From the NCBI GenBank assembly GCA_034769895.1, contig CM068373.1, positions 26,572,120 to 26,636,119 of the forward strand: a stretch of DNA of 64,000 nt, read 5' to 3'. This document shows, one piece after another, positions 52,160-64,000 of this stretch. The notes beneath the pieces are model-generated. The model worked only from the letters and a program-made list of their open reading frames with translations, was not told where the DNA came from and did no database searches. This DNA comes from Magicicada septendecula. Taxonomy: Eukaryota; Arthropoda; Insecta; Hemiptera; Cicadidae. Numbering within the stretch: position 1 is the first letter of the stretch; the number at the start of each line of letters is the position of its first letter. Made by a program: the position numbers and the translations under genes.

Positions 52160-55100
52160 GTTTTTTGTGGACTGCTGTATAGGGGATGGCATTGAAGTAG
52201 TCTGATGCAATTGTTAGTGTTAGGCTGAGATATTGTATAAGACGGTTGAACCATTTCAGGGTTTGTCTGGGGCATTGAAGTAGCCTTGTGGAAAAGGTTT
52301 GGGTTTGTCTGAGGCAACGAAGTAGCGTGAGGGAAAACGTTTGGATTTGTTTGAGGCATTGAAGTAGTCTCATGGCAGTTGTTAGTGTTAGGCTGAGATA
52401 TTGTATAAGACGGTTGAACCATTTCAGGGTTTGTCCGGGGCATTGAAGTAGCCTTGTGGAAAAGGTTTGGGTTTGTCTGAGGCAACGAAGTAGCGTGAGG
52501 GAAAACGTTTGGATTTGTTTGAGGCATTGAAGTAGTCTGATGGCAATTGTTAGTGTTAGGCTGAGATATTGTATAAGACGGTTGAACCATTTCAGGGTTT
52601 GTCCGGGGCATTGAAGTAGCCTTGTGGAAAAGGTTTGGGTTTGTCTGAGGCAACGAAGTAGCGTGAGGGAAAACGTTTGGATTTGTTTGAGGCATTGAAG
52701 TAGTCTGATGGCAGTTGTTAGTGTTAGGCTGAGATATTGTATAAGACGGTTGAACCATTTCAGGGTGTGTCCGGGGCATTGAAGTAGCCTTGTGGAAAAG
52801 GTTTGGGTTTGTCTGAGGCAACGAAGTGGCGTGAGGGAAAACGTTTGGATTTGTTTGAGGCATTGAAGTAGTCTGATGCAATTGTTAGTGTTAGGCTGAG
52901 ATATTGTATAAGACGGTTGAACCATTTCATGTTTGTCTGGGGCATTGAAGTAGCCTTGTGGAAAAGGTTTGGGTTTGTCTGATGCAACGAAGTAGCGTGA
53001 GGGAAAACGTTTGGATTTGTTTGAGGCATTGAAGTAGTCTGATGGCAATTGTTAGTGTTAGGCTGAGATATTGTATAAGACGGTTGAACCATTTCAGGGT
53101 TTGTCCGGGGCATTGAAGTAGCCTTGTGGAAAAGGTTTGGGTTTGTCTGAGGCAACGAAGTAGCGTGAGGGAAAACGTTTGGATTTGTTTGAGGCATTGA
53201 AGTAGTCTGATGGCAATTGTTAGTGATAGGCTGAGATATTGTATAAGACGGTTGAACCATTTCAGGGTTTGTCCGGGGCATTGAAGTAGCCTTGTGGAAA
53301 AGGTTTGGGTTTGTCTGAGGCAACGAAGTAGCGTGAGGGAAAACGTTTGGATTTGTTTGAGGCATTGAAGTAGTCTGATGCAATTGTTAGAGTTAGGCTG
53401 AGATATTGTATAAGACGGTTGAACCATTTCAGGTTTGTCTGGGGCATTGAAGTAGCCTTGTGGAAAAGGTTTGGGTTTGTCTGAGGCAACGAAGTAGCGT
53501 GAGGGAAAAAGTTTGGATTTGTTTGAGGCATTGAAGTAGTCTGATGCAATTGTTAGAGTTAGGCTGAGATATTGTATAAGACGGTTGAACCATTTCAGGT
53601 TTGTCTGGGGCATTGAAGTAGCCTTGTGGAAAAGGTTTGGGTTTGTCTGATGCAACGAAGTAGCGTGAGGGAAAACGTTTGGATTTGTTTGAGGCATTGA
53701 AGTAGTCTGATGGCAATTGTTAGTGTTAGGCTGAGATATTGTATAAGACGGTTGAACCATTTCAGGGTTTGTCCGGGGCATTGAAGTAGCCTTGTGGAAA
53801 AGGTTTGGGTTTGTCTGAGGCAACGAAGTAGCGTGAGGGAAAACGTTTGGATTTGTTTGAGGCATTGAAGTAGTCTGATGCAATTGTTAGAGTTAGGCTG
53901 AGATATTGTATAAGACGGTTGAACCATTTCAGGGTTTGTCTGGGGCATTGAAGTAGCCTTGTGGAAAAGGTTTGGGTTTGTCTGAGGCAACGAATTAGCG
54001 TGAGGGAAAACGTTTGGATTTGTTTGAGGCATTGAAGTAGTCTGATGGCAATTGTTAGTGTTAGGCTGAGATATTGTATAAGACGGTTGAACCATTTCAG
54101 GGTTTGTCTGGGGCATTGAAGTAGCCTTGTGGAAAAGGTTTGGGTTTGTCTGAGGCAACGAAGTAGCGTGTGGGAAAACGTTTGGATTTGTTTGATGCAT
54201 TGAAGTAGTCTGATGGCAATTGTTAGTGTTAGGCTGAGATATTGTATAAGACGGTTGAACCATTTCAGGGTTTGTTAGGGGCATTGAAGTAGCCTTGTGG
54301 AAAAGGTTTGGGTTTGTCTGAGGCAACGAAGTAGCGTGAGGGAAAACGTTTGGATTTGTTTGAGGCATTGAAGTAGTCTGATGGCAATTGTTAGTGTTAG
54401 GCTGAGATATTGTATAAGACGGTTGAACCATTTCAGGGTTTGTCTGGGGCATTGAAGTAGCCTTGTGGAAAAGGTTTGGGTTTGTCTGAGGCAACGAATT
54501 AGCGTGAGGGAAAACGTTTGGATTTGTTTGAGGCATTGAAGTAGTCTGATGGCAATTGTTAGTGTTAGGCTGAGATATTGTATAAGACGGTTGAACCATT
54601 TCAGGGTTTGTCTGGGGCATTGAAGTAGCCTTGTGGAAAAGGTTTGGGTTTGTCTGAGGCAACGAAGTAGCGTGAGGGAAAAGGTTTGGATTTGTTTGAG
54701 GCATTGAAGTAGTCTGATGGCAATTGTTAGTGTTAGGCTGAGATATTGTATAAGACGGTTGAACCATTTCAGCGTTTGTCTGGGGCATTGAAGTAGCCTT
54801 GTGGAAAAGGTTTGGGTTTGTCTGAGGCAATGAAGTAGCGTGAGGGAAAACGTTTGGATTTGTTTGAGGCATTGGAAGTAGTCTGATGGCAATTGTTAGT
54901 GTTAGGCTGAGATATTGTATAAGACGGTTGAACCATTTCAGGGTTTGTCTGGGGCATTGAAGTAGCCTTGTGGAAAAGGTTTGGGTTTGTCTGAGGCAAC
55001 GAAGTAGCGTGAGGGAAAACGTTTGGATTTGTTTGAGGCATTGAAGTAGTCTGATGGCAATTGTTAGTGTTAGGCTGAGATATTGTATAAGACGGTTGAA

Positions 55101-55920
55101 CCATTTCAGTGTTTGTCTGGGGCATTGAAGTAGCCTTGTGGAAAAGATTTGGGTTTGTCTGAGGCAACGAAGTAGCGTGAGGGAAAACGTTTGGATTTGT
55201 TTGAGGCATTGAAGTAGTCTGATGGCAATTGTTAGTGTTAGGCTGAGATATTGTATAAGACGGTTGAACCATTTCAGGGTTTGTCTGGGGCATTGAAGTA
55301 GCCTTGTGGAAAAGGTTTGGGTTTGTCTGAGGCAACGAAGTAGCGTGAGGGAAAACGTTTGGATTTGTTTGAGGCATTGAAGTAGTCTGATGGCAATTGT
55401 TAGTGTTAGGCTGAGATATTGTATAAGACGGTTGAACCATTTCAGGGTTTGTCTGGGGCATTGAAGTAGCCTTGTGGAAAAGTTTTGGGTTTGTCTGAGG
55501 CAACGAAGTAGCGTGAGGGAAAACGTTTGGATTTGTTTGAGGCATTGAAGTAGTCTGATGGCAATTGTTAGTGTTAGGCTGAGATATTGTATAAGACGGT
55601 TGAACCATTTCAGGGTTTGTCTGGGGCATTGAAGTAGCCTTGTGGAAAAGCTTTGGGTTTGTCTGAGGCAACGAAGTAGCGTGAGGGAAAACGTTTGGAT
55701 TTGTTTGAGGCATTGAAGTAGTCTGATGGCAATTGTTAGTGTTAGGCTGAGATATTGTATAAGACGGTTGAACCATTTCAGGGTTTGTCTGGGGCATTGA
55801 AGTAGCCTTGTGGAAAAGGTTTGGGTTTGTCTGAGGCAACGAAGTAGCGCGAGGGAAAACGTTTGGATTTGTTTGAGGCATTGAAGTAGCCTGATGGAAA
55901 AAATTAGGGCTTGTCTGAGG
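52160..55920 (-). repeat. 168-bp minisatellite, about 22 units, expanded from coding sequence
   Basis: TAGGCTGAGATATTGTATAA recurs about 22 times, usually 168 bp apart (for example 52221, 52389, 52557, 52725), with 1-2 bp indels in some units. Each unit is 56 codons and breaks into four related 14-codon parts: TSMPQTNPNVFPHA, TSLPQTNPNLFHKA, TSMPQTNPEMVQPS and YTISQPNTNNCHQT. It is a 42-bp repeat amplified into a higher-order unit. Two minus-strand frames are open through most units, which produces long but meaningless ORFs. The array lies in the 3' part of the MADF-BESS gene. Confidence 0.88.
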
Positions 55921-55924
55921 CACT

Positions 55925-56464
55925 GAAGTATTTGATTAAACATCGCGAGATTAGGCTGTGGGAAAATTAGGGAAGGCTGAGATATCATTTTTTTCCGATC
56001 CTTGATATTGACAATAACCTGCAGTACTCCCATTTGAAATTGAACCATGTCACTCTCGTCAAATTGTTCCAGGTGAGGGAGCATACTCTCAAAAAAGGAC
56101 ATTTTACTATTTGATTTTGGGGGTTCAAGGGCTTCCATTATTTTCAAATCAACCTCATCTAATTTCCTATGCTTCCGTGATCGTCGTATGAATGTGACTT
56201 TTTCTGCTGCGTTTGTAGTCATGAGGCGTTCACCTACCTTCTTTTCTTCTGCGGGCTGAAGAGAATTCTCATTGTCTGTACTTTCTGGTTCAGGTCCATT
56301 TAAACTGTCCATAGTTTCCCTTGAGTCGTACAATTTTTCTAAAAAGTTTAACTGGTCATTGGAAACGTATTTTTTGGTTTCTTCCCTCCTGCTCCACTCT
56401 TCTTAATATCTTGAATTTTCATTTTAGATTTCGCATATGCGTCACGAAGATTCCCCCATTAAAC
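55925..56464 (-). pseudogene. MADF-BESS protein, partial and frameshifted
   Basis: The minus strand starts at a possible acceptor (TTTATTTAATAG) with WGNLRDAYAKSKMKIQDIKK, the C-terminal half of a MADF DNA-binding domain. A frame change then leads to YVSNDQLNFLEKLYDSRE and an acidic linker, followed by a basic VTFIRRSRKHRK and MSFFESMLPHLEQFDES with MGVLQVIVNI (about 56000-56105), which matches a BESS interaction motif. The protein then runs into PQPN-type repeats and the minisatellite. MADF-BESS proteins are arthropod DNA-binding factors, and related ORFs also occur in PIF/Harbinger transposons. The N-terminal MADF exon is not visible. Confidence 0.65.
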
Positions 56465-56694
56465 TATTAAATAAAAGTTACTAAGACTGTTAAAATGTTA
56501 TCCCCTGTTTCTGTGAATTTAACAAATAAATTTTTGAAAATATTGTAACGACGGAACTCACACGAAGAGTCGAGAGCGTTCTTCTACCGGTTTCTCCGCT
56601 AGCCGCGTTTCAGCCAAGGCCCCAATAAAGTACCTTCCGGACTGTTCTGGAGATTACTCAAAAATACGCATTATGCTGACACGCCGCAGTATGT

Positions 56695-57669
56695 ATGGAA
56701 GGTTATTCTGGAACAGTGGAAGATAGGGAAATTATATTACCCCCGCCGGAAACTAACCAACCCATACAACAACAAGAGGAACAACCAGAAAAATCCATAC
56801 GAACAGAGAATGTGGCAATGCAGGAGATGTTCAGGCTAATGATGGAGAAAATGGATGAGAATAGTAAGAAGGTGGAGGAGAATAGTAAGAAGATGGAGGA
56901 GAAAATGGAAGAATTGAAAGGTGACAACAAATCCATGAGTGAGAAAATGGAAGAAACCTGTAAGGAATTAAAGGAAGAATTGAGTCAGAAAATGGATGAG
57001 AACAACAAATCGACAAAGGAAGAATTAAGTAACAAAATTGGAGATACAAATAAGAAAATAGAGGAAACCAGTAAGAAAATGGAAGATGACAACCAACAGT
57101 TGAGTTAAGAGTTAAGGGAGAATAGTAGGAAGATGGAAGAGAAAATGGAGGAAAATAATAAGAAGAGAGAAGAAAAGATGGGGGAGAAGTTGGAATAATT
57201 GAAAGAGGATAACCAATTATTCAGAGAAGACTTAAGGGAGGTTAACCAGGAAAATCTGGACAGATTAGACCGAAAAATAGAAGCAATAAAGGAAGAATTG
57301 AGTCAGAAAATAGTAGAGAACAATGAAACAATCTGCAAGAAGTTAGAAGAGGAAATAACGGTAATAGAACAAAAGATTACAAAAGCTGACGAAAGGTGGA
57401 GTCAGACTGAACGGGAAATACAGCGTTTTAAAGCCGAAGTAAACACCAAGGTTACCAATATAGAAGAAACCAATAAGAAGGTGGATAATAGTTATAAAAA
57501 ATTATGTCAGAAAATGGACGATATGACAAAAGAATTACAAGATGATAGCAAACCGGAAACAGAAGAAATACCAAACGATAAAACAAGGAAACAAATAGCA
57601 GTATTATCTGAAATTCAAACTAACAGAAACAAAGGAAATCTTAAGCATATGGAAAATAAAATGAGATAA
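56695..57669 (+). pseudogene. Coiled-coil gag-like reading frame with stop codons
   Basis: From ATG at 56695 a highly charged frame runs for about 320 codons with two in-frame TAA codons (57106-57108 and 57196-57198). It repeats motifs such as EKMDENSKKVEENSKKMEEK and is heptad-like throughout, then ends KGNLKHMENKMR. Such Glu/Lys-rich coiled coils occur in the gag of several insect LTR retrotransposons. The A-rich sense strand fits, but no zinc knuckle, protease or RT motif follows intact. A decayed host coiled-coil gene is the alternative. Confidence 0.45.
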
Positions 57670-57709
57670 ATACATTCAAAGAAACTAATAAAAAACTAGA
57701 GAGTTAGAG

Positions 57710-58057
57710 ATGATGCACAGTGGTTTAATTGATGTCCTTAGTATCCCAATGACCAGTGAAAAAGACATCATGAATTCCATAGATTATAGAAGCAGGTCAA
57801 AACAAATTTCAAAAATAATTTACAATAAAACAGTATGTTACCGCTTTAAAAGGAATATAGATAAATTAAATACAACAGAAATAGAAATATGTGGTAAAAC
57901 ATCAGTATTATCATTAATCATTGATGTACCAGTGACGTCCTGGTTTAATAGACCATATGTTAGAATGATTCAAATAAGATTTGAAACAAGCGAAAGGATA
58001 ACAGAAGAAAAAATGAAATACGAAAAAAAGCGAGAAATGTCACAAGGAAAGAAATAA
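57710..58057 (+). pseudogene. Unrecognised 115-codon frame, possible retroelement remnant
   Basis: Opens with ATG at 57710 and includes KTVCYRFKRNIDKLNTTEIE and VLSLIIDVPVTSWFNRPYVR. It lies 40 bp after the coiled-coil frame on the same strand with the same A-rich bias, so it may be the next part of a decayed gag-pol. No catalytic motif is certain. Confidence 0.3.
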
Positions 58058-61000
58058 TTATGAAGACAATGGTAGTCCGGACAATAAGGGCAACTGAGAT
58101 TATGGACCACGGCTGAATCAAATACCACACACCATCAAGAATAGGGACGGATGTTATGATAACCGATTACAGAAAAACTCGTTGGAAAGAAAAGAAAAAT
58201 AATAGGAATAAAAAAAATAAAGAAACAAAACCAAGAGGTCTTATGAAAATAATAATAAAAAATATTTTGAGGAAGGAGTAAATATCATAAAAATTCTAAA
58301 ACGAGTAAGGACATCTTACAGATTATCTAGGAGAAACTATTTTGAAGCGAATAAATAAATACCATCTAAATTCTAAGAATAAATAAGTACATCTTATAGT
58401 TCATATCAAGGAAATTATCTTAAATAACATGAGAAGGGAAAATAAATAAATTATTTCAATATTAAAACAAATAAGAACAATTTACAGAATATATGTCAGA
58501 AGAACTTTGTTTTGGATCAATTAATAAGGAGAAGTAATGAAGGAAGATATATCAGGTTTAAAAAATAATAAGTACAACAACATTAAAGAAATTGAATGAA
58601 ATAATTTTACAAAAGGAAATTTTTTTATCACAATAATGAAGGCTACACAGTGACTACTCATGACAACTATATAAATGAAATACTCATCGAAACAAAAATG
58701 TTACAGGACTTTAAAATAAAAAGGTAAATAAGAATCCAGATATTGTATATATATTTTCAGTGTAATAAGTTGATGAGACCTCTGAAACAAAAATAAGATT
58801 ATCGAAGAATAAAGAGGAGAACCAGTTAACTAAAACAGATAAGGAAAAGGTATTAAAACCAGATATTATGCCGTGAGCAATAAACTAATTAATGAACCAA
58901 CAAATGAAAAAAACAAAAAAAAACTATATACATAAACATGTGCTACCCAAAATGTAAACAAGAAACAGTCTGTGACAAAAACTAACTACAGTCGCCGAAT
59001 TTCACAAAAAAGACGGCTGAAATGGATATTATGCCAGATACCTCTTGATAAGTAATATAGAATGAGCTTTGAAATGTAAGAATAATCATATGGATAGAAA
59101 TATTAAATAATCTGAATAATTATGAAATGATGAATCTAAGTATATTTATTAATAGTCGAAATGGACTACTTATTGTAATTGATATTTTAATAACTGGATG
59201 TAGATAATTCCACCAGTTTTTTATTATTGAGCAGAGATGATAATTCCTCTGAACTCAAGGAAGTGATGTATTGGTCAGCAGAGAAATAAAGCCGAAAAAG
59301 TGCCACTCTGAACTGTTCCAGCTCACATGTTAGGGAGTAAACATATAAATGAAGAAACACTAAATAAGAAGGGAAAAATATAGATATATTAAATAATAAA
59401 AGGATGAATCAGATTAAAAGGAACTATCTCATAAGAGTAGAATAAAAGTAAAGAAAAAAATGCATATCACTTAGAGCTCAACCAAAAGAAACAGGTGTAT
59501 CAGGGTAAACGATGCCAAGAAGAAAAGAATAAAGAAGGATACCAGAAGCAGTTAGTTCACCCAAACTAAAAGTATGTGCTGAACTAATCACTTTTATAGG
59601 GGGGCATTTGTAGCACAACGAAGTTTTTACCTTGTTCTACAAAATAAGATAATATATGAAAGGAAGGGAAGAAGTCATCTAGAAGAAATAATATCAACTT
59701 AAATAAAAATCAACAGAAAAGTATTTACAATTATAAACAAAAGAACTCAACAGAACTAGAAAAGTCAATTCAAAGGAATTATATGTAGTCAAAATATAGC
59801 CATAAAGCGTTGAAAAATAAATAATAAGAATATCATAACAGTATAATAATTAATAGACCCAGTAAGATATGAAGTAGTGAAGAGAAATAGCCCAGGACAA
59901 ATAAAATAGAAATGACAATTATAAGATATGAAGTAGTGAAGAATAATAGCCCAGGAGAAATAAAATAGAAATGACAATTATAAGATATGAAGTAGTGAAG
60001 AGTAATAGCCCAGGACAAATAAAATAGAAATGACAATTATAAGATATGAAGTAGTGAAGAATAATAGCCCAGGACTAATGAAATGAAGGGAAATAATAAT
60101 ACAGATACCCAAAAAATCTATTATAAAGAAAAAAATTCTAGAGCAGCAAATAAATGGTTCAAAGGAAATTAAATTCTATTAACTATATCAATTTAAATGA
60201 AATGACTAGCCCAAACAAGAGAATCCAATGCATATAATTAAAAATAATGTAAAAAATTAATTACACTTAGAATAAATGTGATTAAGGGGCACACCCCAAA
60301 CCAATTTGTCAAAAAGGACAACAAAAAGACTATTTTCAATATAAAGTTTTAATGTATTTATTTATATAATTATTTACCATGTTATGTTATTATTGTTTGT
60401 GATTACCATACAAAGTATGTTAATACTAGTAAATGCCAGATGTTAGAATGTAAGAATTTGTTGTATTTTAATCATGTTAATTAATATTATAATTTGTAAA
60501 GTAAGGAAAGGCAAATTATTAATTCAAATAAACCAGAAATAGTGGATCAAAAGATAGGAAAATAATAAGATGAATTATTATTAACATTGCTAGGAAAATT
60601 GTACACTGATGACCAAAACAAATTCAAATTTGACCATACAAATCTAATCAAAGAATACAAGTTAATAAAACCTAAACTAATTTGAGGTAAATTACCCTAT
60701 TCAATATACAAATACATTATCATAATAATAACCACGACCTATAATAGTAATGAGAGGAATCAACAGGTAAAATTGACTTAAATTAGGTGTTTGTACCAGG
60801 TAAAGCCATAATCAGTACTAGTAAAATGCAAATAATTTGTTAAATGTTTAAAATAATAGCCAAATGTAAATTAGGTAAATTACAGACATTTAATTAGGAA
60901 TCGAGTGAACAGTAAATTGTAACATGAGACATATTTTAAACCAAGTAATAGGTAATTCTGTAAGTCAAGATAAGGCCTACAGATAAATTTCAAAGAATGT

Positions 61001-61640
61001 AATTCAGGAGCACAGTTCAACCCAAAATAGGGAAAATTTAGTATTAAAGTGTATAAAATGAAATCAGGAATATTGTTATATAATTAAATTTACATAAAGG
61101 TACTAAACAAATAATTTATAGCCATTTAAATATAAAAATGTCAATATTTTTTATATATAAGATTGAAATCAACGACAACAGCTGATGGCTGAACAATGAG
61201 AAATGATACCGAAATATTATAAATCTTATATATGAAGGAACAAAAATCAGTGAGTTGATTGTTAAAAGCCAAACGAGATAGACGTGTCAAAGGACTTCTT
61301 AAGGAAATATTAACGAAAATTTTACTAACACTAACCGAGATGTATGACGAAGCCATATAAAGATGAATAGAAAATAAACCAAAGTGAAGACTGTTATAAT
61401 ATTGATCACTGAACGTTAAAACTAAATTAAATAATATTAAATTAAACCGTCACTACATCTAGACACGACAGCAGAACAAAATTGAACTCAAATAAACGTA
61501 CACCGAGTGAAGGGAACCTTTTGGGACATAACACTACTATTACCGAACCAAAATCTAGTGGGTAAACAACACTACACTCTACAACTCGCGGATCGTCCAA
61601 GAACAACATCACTGGAGAGGAAATAACCAACGGAGACATT
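58058..61640. other. A-rich decayed tract, no intact gene
   Basis: About 3.6 kb rich in A on the plus strand and full of stops, probably the worn remainder of the retroelement upstream. Apart from the 59-bp tandem repeat I can define nothing. Confidence 0.35.
59862..60085. repeat. 59-bp tandem repeat, about 3.7 copies
   Basis: AAGATATGAAGTAGTGAA starts at 59864, 59923, 59982 and 60041, exactly 59 bp apart, with AATAGCCCAGGA in each unit. Confidence 0.9.
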
Positions 61641-62969
61641 TATTTGAAGAACGAACTCGTAGCTGAAATTACATCGCAGTTCAACTCATTAAGGCAGCCA
61701 TCTTGTCGTTTTGGGGTAACTTCGCAAAGGCTCACGGGACCAGCGCGAGTGACGTCGGAGATCCCAGCTGTATCGTAATATAAATTTTTATATACATTAT
61801 ACTTTATAATTTTGTCTATTTCATGAATAAGTTTTTTAATACTTTGTAAGTATTGAATTCTCTGGCCTTTCCTGACTATTTCAACAGTTAAAAGAACCTT
61901 ATAATATAATAATTACATTGAAATATTTTACATATATAAATTAATCGAACTGTAACTTCTTATCGAATCAGATTCAAGCCGGTGCGGCAAATTCAAATAA
62001 TTGTTTGACAAATAAACTTATTTATTGTTTTAATACTGTTTTATAGATCAGCTAAGCCTTAAATTGGATTACTTTAATTATTTAAGAGGAAAAAGTGAAC
62101 TTCTTAAGTAGACGAGCTAGAAGAAGAAAAGAACAGATTTTAAATTGGCTGCTACATGCAATCGATACGGCTTAGATAATCTATTTGAAGTGAAGAAATA
62201 AATAATTTTACATCAGAACACACACAGTCATTAAACAGTATATTTTTTATTAATTGAGTCTAAACAATTAAAAAACAACTACACCAATTTAAATCAATTA
62301 AATCCATATAAAAAATAAATAAATAAAAAAAATTGTATTAACCGATTATAATCTAATTATACATTATAGATTATTTGTTTTATTACAATATAGACGCTAT
62401 TATGTCTGATGTGTTTATTCGAAATTATGATTAAAAAATATCTGTAAATTTTATTGAAATAAAGCACATAACAATACCGTGCTCTAATATTAAATCTCTG
62501 AGACAAGGAAACAGAACAACTCCAGCTACTGACGCGTACAATATCCATTACAAAGTTATTGAATTACTAGGAGCGCTATTTCGAATAATAAATTCACTTC
62601 TTACAGCGCCTCACAGTCTTTGTAATCACGGGATTTGTGTAGACAAATGTTTGGTATTGAATATCGAATTACTGTGCATACGTATTACGACAGCCATCTA
62701 CGTCATGTTGTACGTCATTCTTTGTGGAATGTATTAAATAAAACGATGTGAAGAGCAGACGCTTTCAATTTACTCAGTATACGACGGCAAATCGAATCCA
62801 ATTTTATTTGCATTTACGTCAATAAGATGTTCTTCAGTAGTAAAACCTCGACTTTCTGAACGTTCTATAAATCATTACAAAAGCCTATAGTAACTGTGAA
62901 AACATAAAAATATCGGTATGAAGAACCATACATGACTTTCATGTTCTAAGATTTATACTTAAAATAATT
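61641..62969. other. No supported gene
   Basis: A short GC-richer stretch at 61640-61770 (GGCAGCCATCTTGTCG, GCGAGTGACGTCGGAG) resembles a promoter or a repeat end. The rest is AT-rich. Confidence 0.35.
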
Positions 62970-63720
62970 TTCAAAATTAAATATTTGTATAGAAACTACT
63001 TCTTTCTACTTCTTTCTTCAGCACACAGTATTGTGGTCACTAACGTATACCACCTCACGTCAGCGCACTGCATTTCCACTGATGATGGCAGCCGATGGCA
63101 CTGCCAAAACGTCTGGTTTTGCAGAAAACATTGCACCACGGTCAAACAGCCCGGGAAAGGAATTTTAACAACAAACTACACTTCTTTGTTTCCGATAACG
63201 TAGTACACGTATTAAAATTATACCATCCACCTTCAACTATCATTTTCATTTATAGAAAATTCCACCCCTTCCCCTTTAAACTAAACTTTTTATTTATAGA
63301 CATTTCATCTACATTTCTACTGTGGATTATTATGACACCTTCTTTTCAGGATATTTTATTTATCAAAATTAAGTACTTTACTCTTGTTAAAACATAAAAC
63401 GTTGCTGGTAAACTATCCCTTTCCCTTAACCAATCTTCACCGAAATCAATACTCCTTGAGTCCTCTACAACTCCGGCACATATAAAAAAAAAAAAATATT
63501 TGATTCGGTTTGAATATGTGGCAGTTATCTTTCGCCATAGAAAAAATTTTACACATAGACACACACACAGAGACTTTTCAGAAAATTACTTTTCTTCATG
63601 TTTCGAGCGTAGCACAATCAGGATCAGCCGTTATCTGGAACATTATTTTTTTGGCCATCACCATACTTCCATTTCCGTATGGAACATGGAAGTAAAATGT
63701 ATTCTAGTTGTAGGCCTATA
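62970..63720 (+). repeat. Penelope-related dispersed repeat, copy 2
   Basis: Matches 33372-33960 in the same orientation, with a single copy of the terminal 164-bp unit (AACATAAAACGTTGCTGG at 63393) followed by a segment also found at about 34260-34340. No ORF is preserved. Confidence 0.6.
63076..63116 (+). ncRNA. Hammerhead-ribozyme-like motif
   Basis: CCA, CTGATGA (63079-63085), stem TGGCAG, a 9-nt loop, CTGCCA, AAAC, GTC, TGG. Stem II is a perfect 6 bp and stem I CCA/TGG directly abuts the core. GAAA reads AAAA here, so a conserved G appears changed and this copy is probably less active than the one at 33482. Confidence 0.4.
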
Positions 63721-64000
63721 TAAGGTATAGTAACTTTTGTGTAGAAAGTAACAGGTAACTTTTGTGTTAAGTAACTTTTGTGTTACTCGTTGCGTTGTTT
63801 TCTGTAGTAGTATTGAACTCACTTTCGCATATTATGTTATATTGTCTTTTAGCCAGAAATTCGTTCCACTTGGGTACAGTGTATACACCAAGCTATCCAT
63901 ACCTAGTTCTGAGCACTCTCTTCACATCGGTGTACAGTTATCCTGTTAGATAGAAATCGTTAAATGGATTGAGTTGGCTATAAGGGTAGATGTGGACGCC
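63721..64000. other. No recognisable feature
   Basis: Short run to the window end with GTAACTTTTGTGT repeated about three times near 63727-63784. No gene. Confidence 0.35.

Noticed and set aside
52048..55923. Regularly spaced repeats that might suggest a CRISPR array
   Set aside because: The repeats are head-to-tail without unique spacers, in a eukaryotic coding-derived minisatellite.
53595..56333. 912-codon open frame
   Set aside because: Only the first 140 or so codons are MADF-BESS-like. The rest is minisatellite that switches frame, so a single long protein is not credible.

Overview
The window looks like AT-rich repeat sequence from a large insect genome. It shows arthropod-type retrotransposon families, tRNA-derived SINEs, a (TTAGG)n tract (the ancestral insect telomere unit) and LTR promoters with a TATA box plus a TCAGT initiator. 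No rRNA gene, tRNA gene, CRISPR array or complete host gene is visible. Nearly everything I can name is a mobile element or the remains of one. The species cannot be read from the sequence. Host-like sequence is AT-rich, whereas the intact retrotransposons are clearly GC-richer. All translations, alignments and coordinates were made by eye.

Layout. 1-7.3 kb: half of a foldback element, a solo LTR, a Penelope-like element (minus strand, reverse transcriptase plus GIY-YIG nuclease, one nonsense codon), a complete foldback copy and three decayed LINE fragments. 7.3-12.4 kb: LINE remnants and a weak candidate for host-gene exons on the minus strand. 14-20 kb: a second solo LTR, a decayed Mutator-like transposase, a SINE with a 10-bp target duplication, an element with long inverted repeats, and a short hAT-type element with a perfect 8-bp target duplication. 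19.83-24.85 kb: a full-length Jockey-type non-LTR retrotransposon (Jockey-1, minus strand) with both ORFs open and a 12-bp target duplication. 27.5-34.8 kb: a third solo LTR, LINE remnants, a SINE, a Penelope-related repeat and an interstitial telomere tract.

35.2-47.25 kb is the most striking region. Five almost identical 524-bp LTRs alternate with four 168-bp internal domains, at a period of 692 bp. Each internal domain carries an 18-nt primer-binding site complementary to the 3' end of tRNA-Lys(CUU) and has no coding capacity, so the unit behaves like a TRIM (terminal-repeat retrotransposon in miniature). Two non-LTR retrotransposons are nested inside: Jockey-2, in internal domain 2, with a perfect 13-bp target duplication, and Jockey-3, in LTR 5, which is 5'-truncated, has a 53-A tail and replaced 51-55 bp of its target.

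48.5-64 kb: a third foldback copy, two LINE remnants, one exon of a HARBI1/PIF-like transposase facing a broken MADF-BESS gene whose 3' part has expanded into about 22 copies of a 168-bp minisatellite, a decayed coiled-coil gag-like reading frame in an A-rich tract, and a second copy of the Penelope-related repeat. A hammerhead-ribozyme-like motif recurs in the Penelope element and in both Penelope-related repeats.
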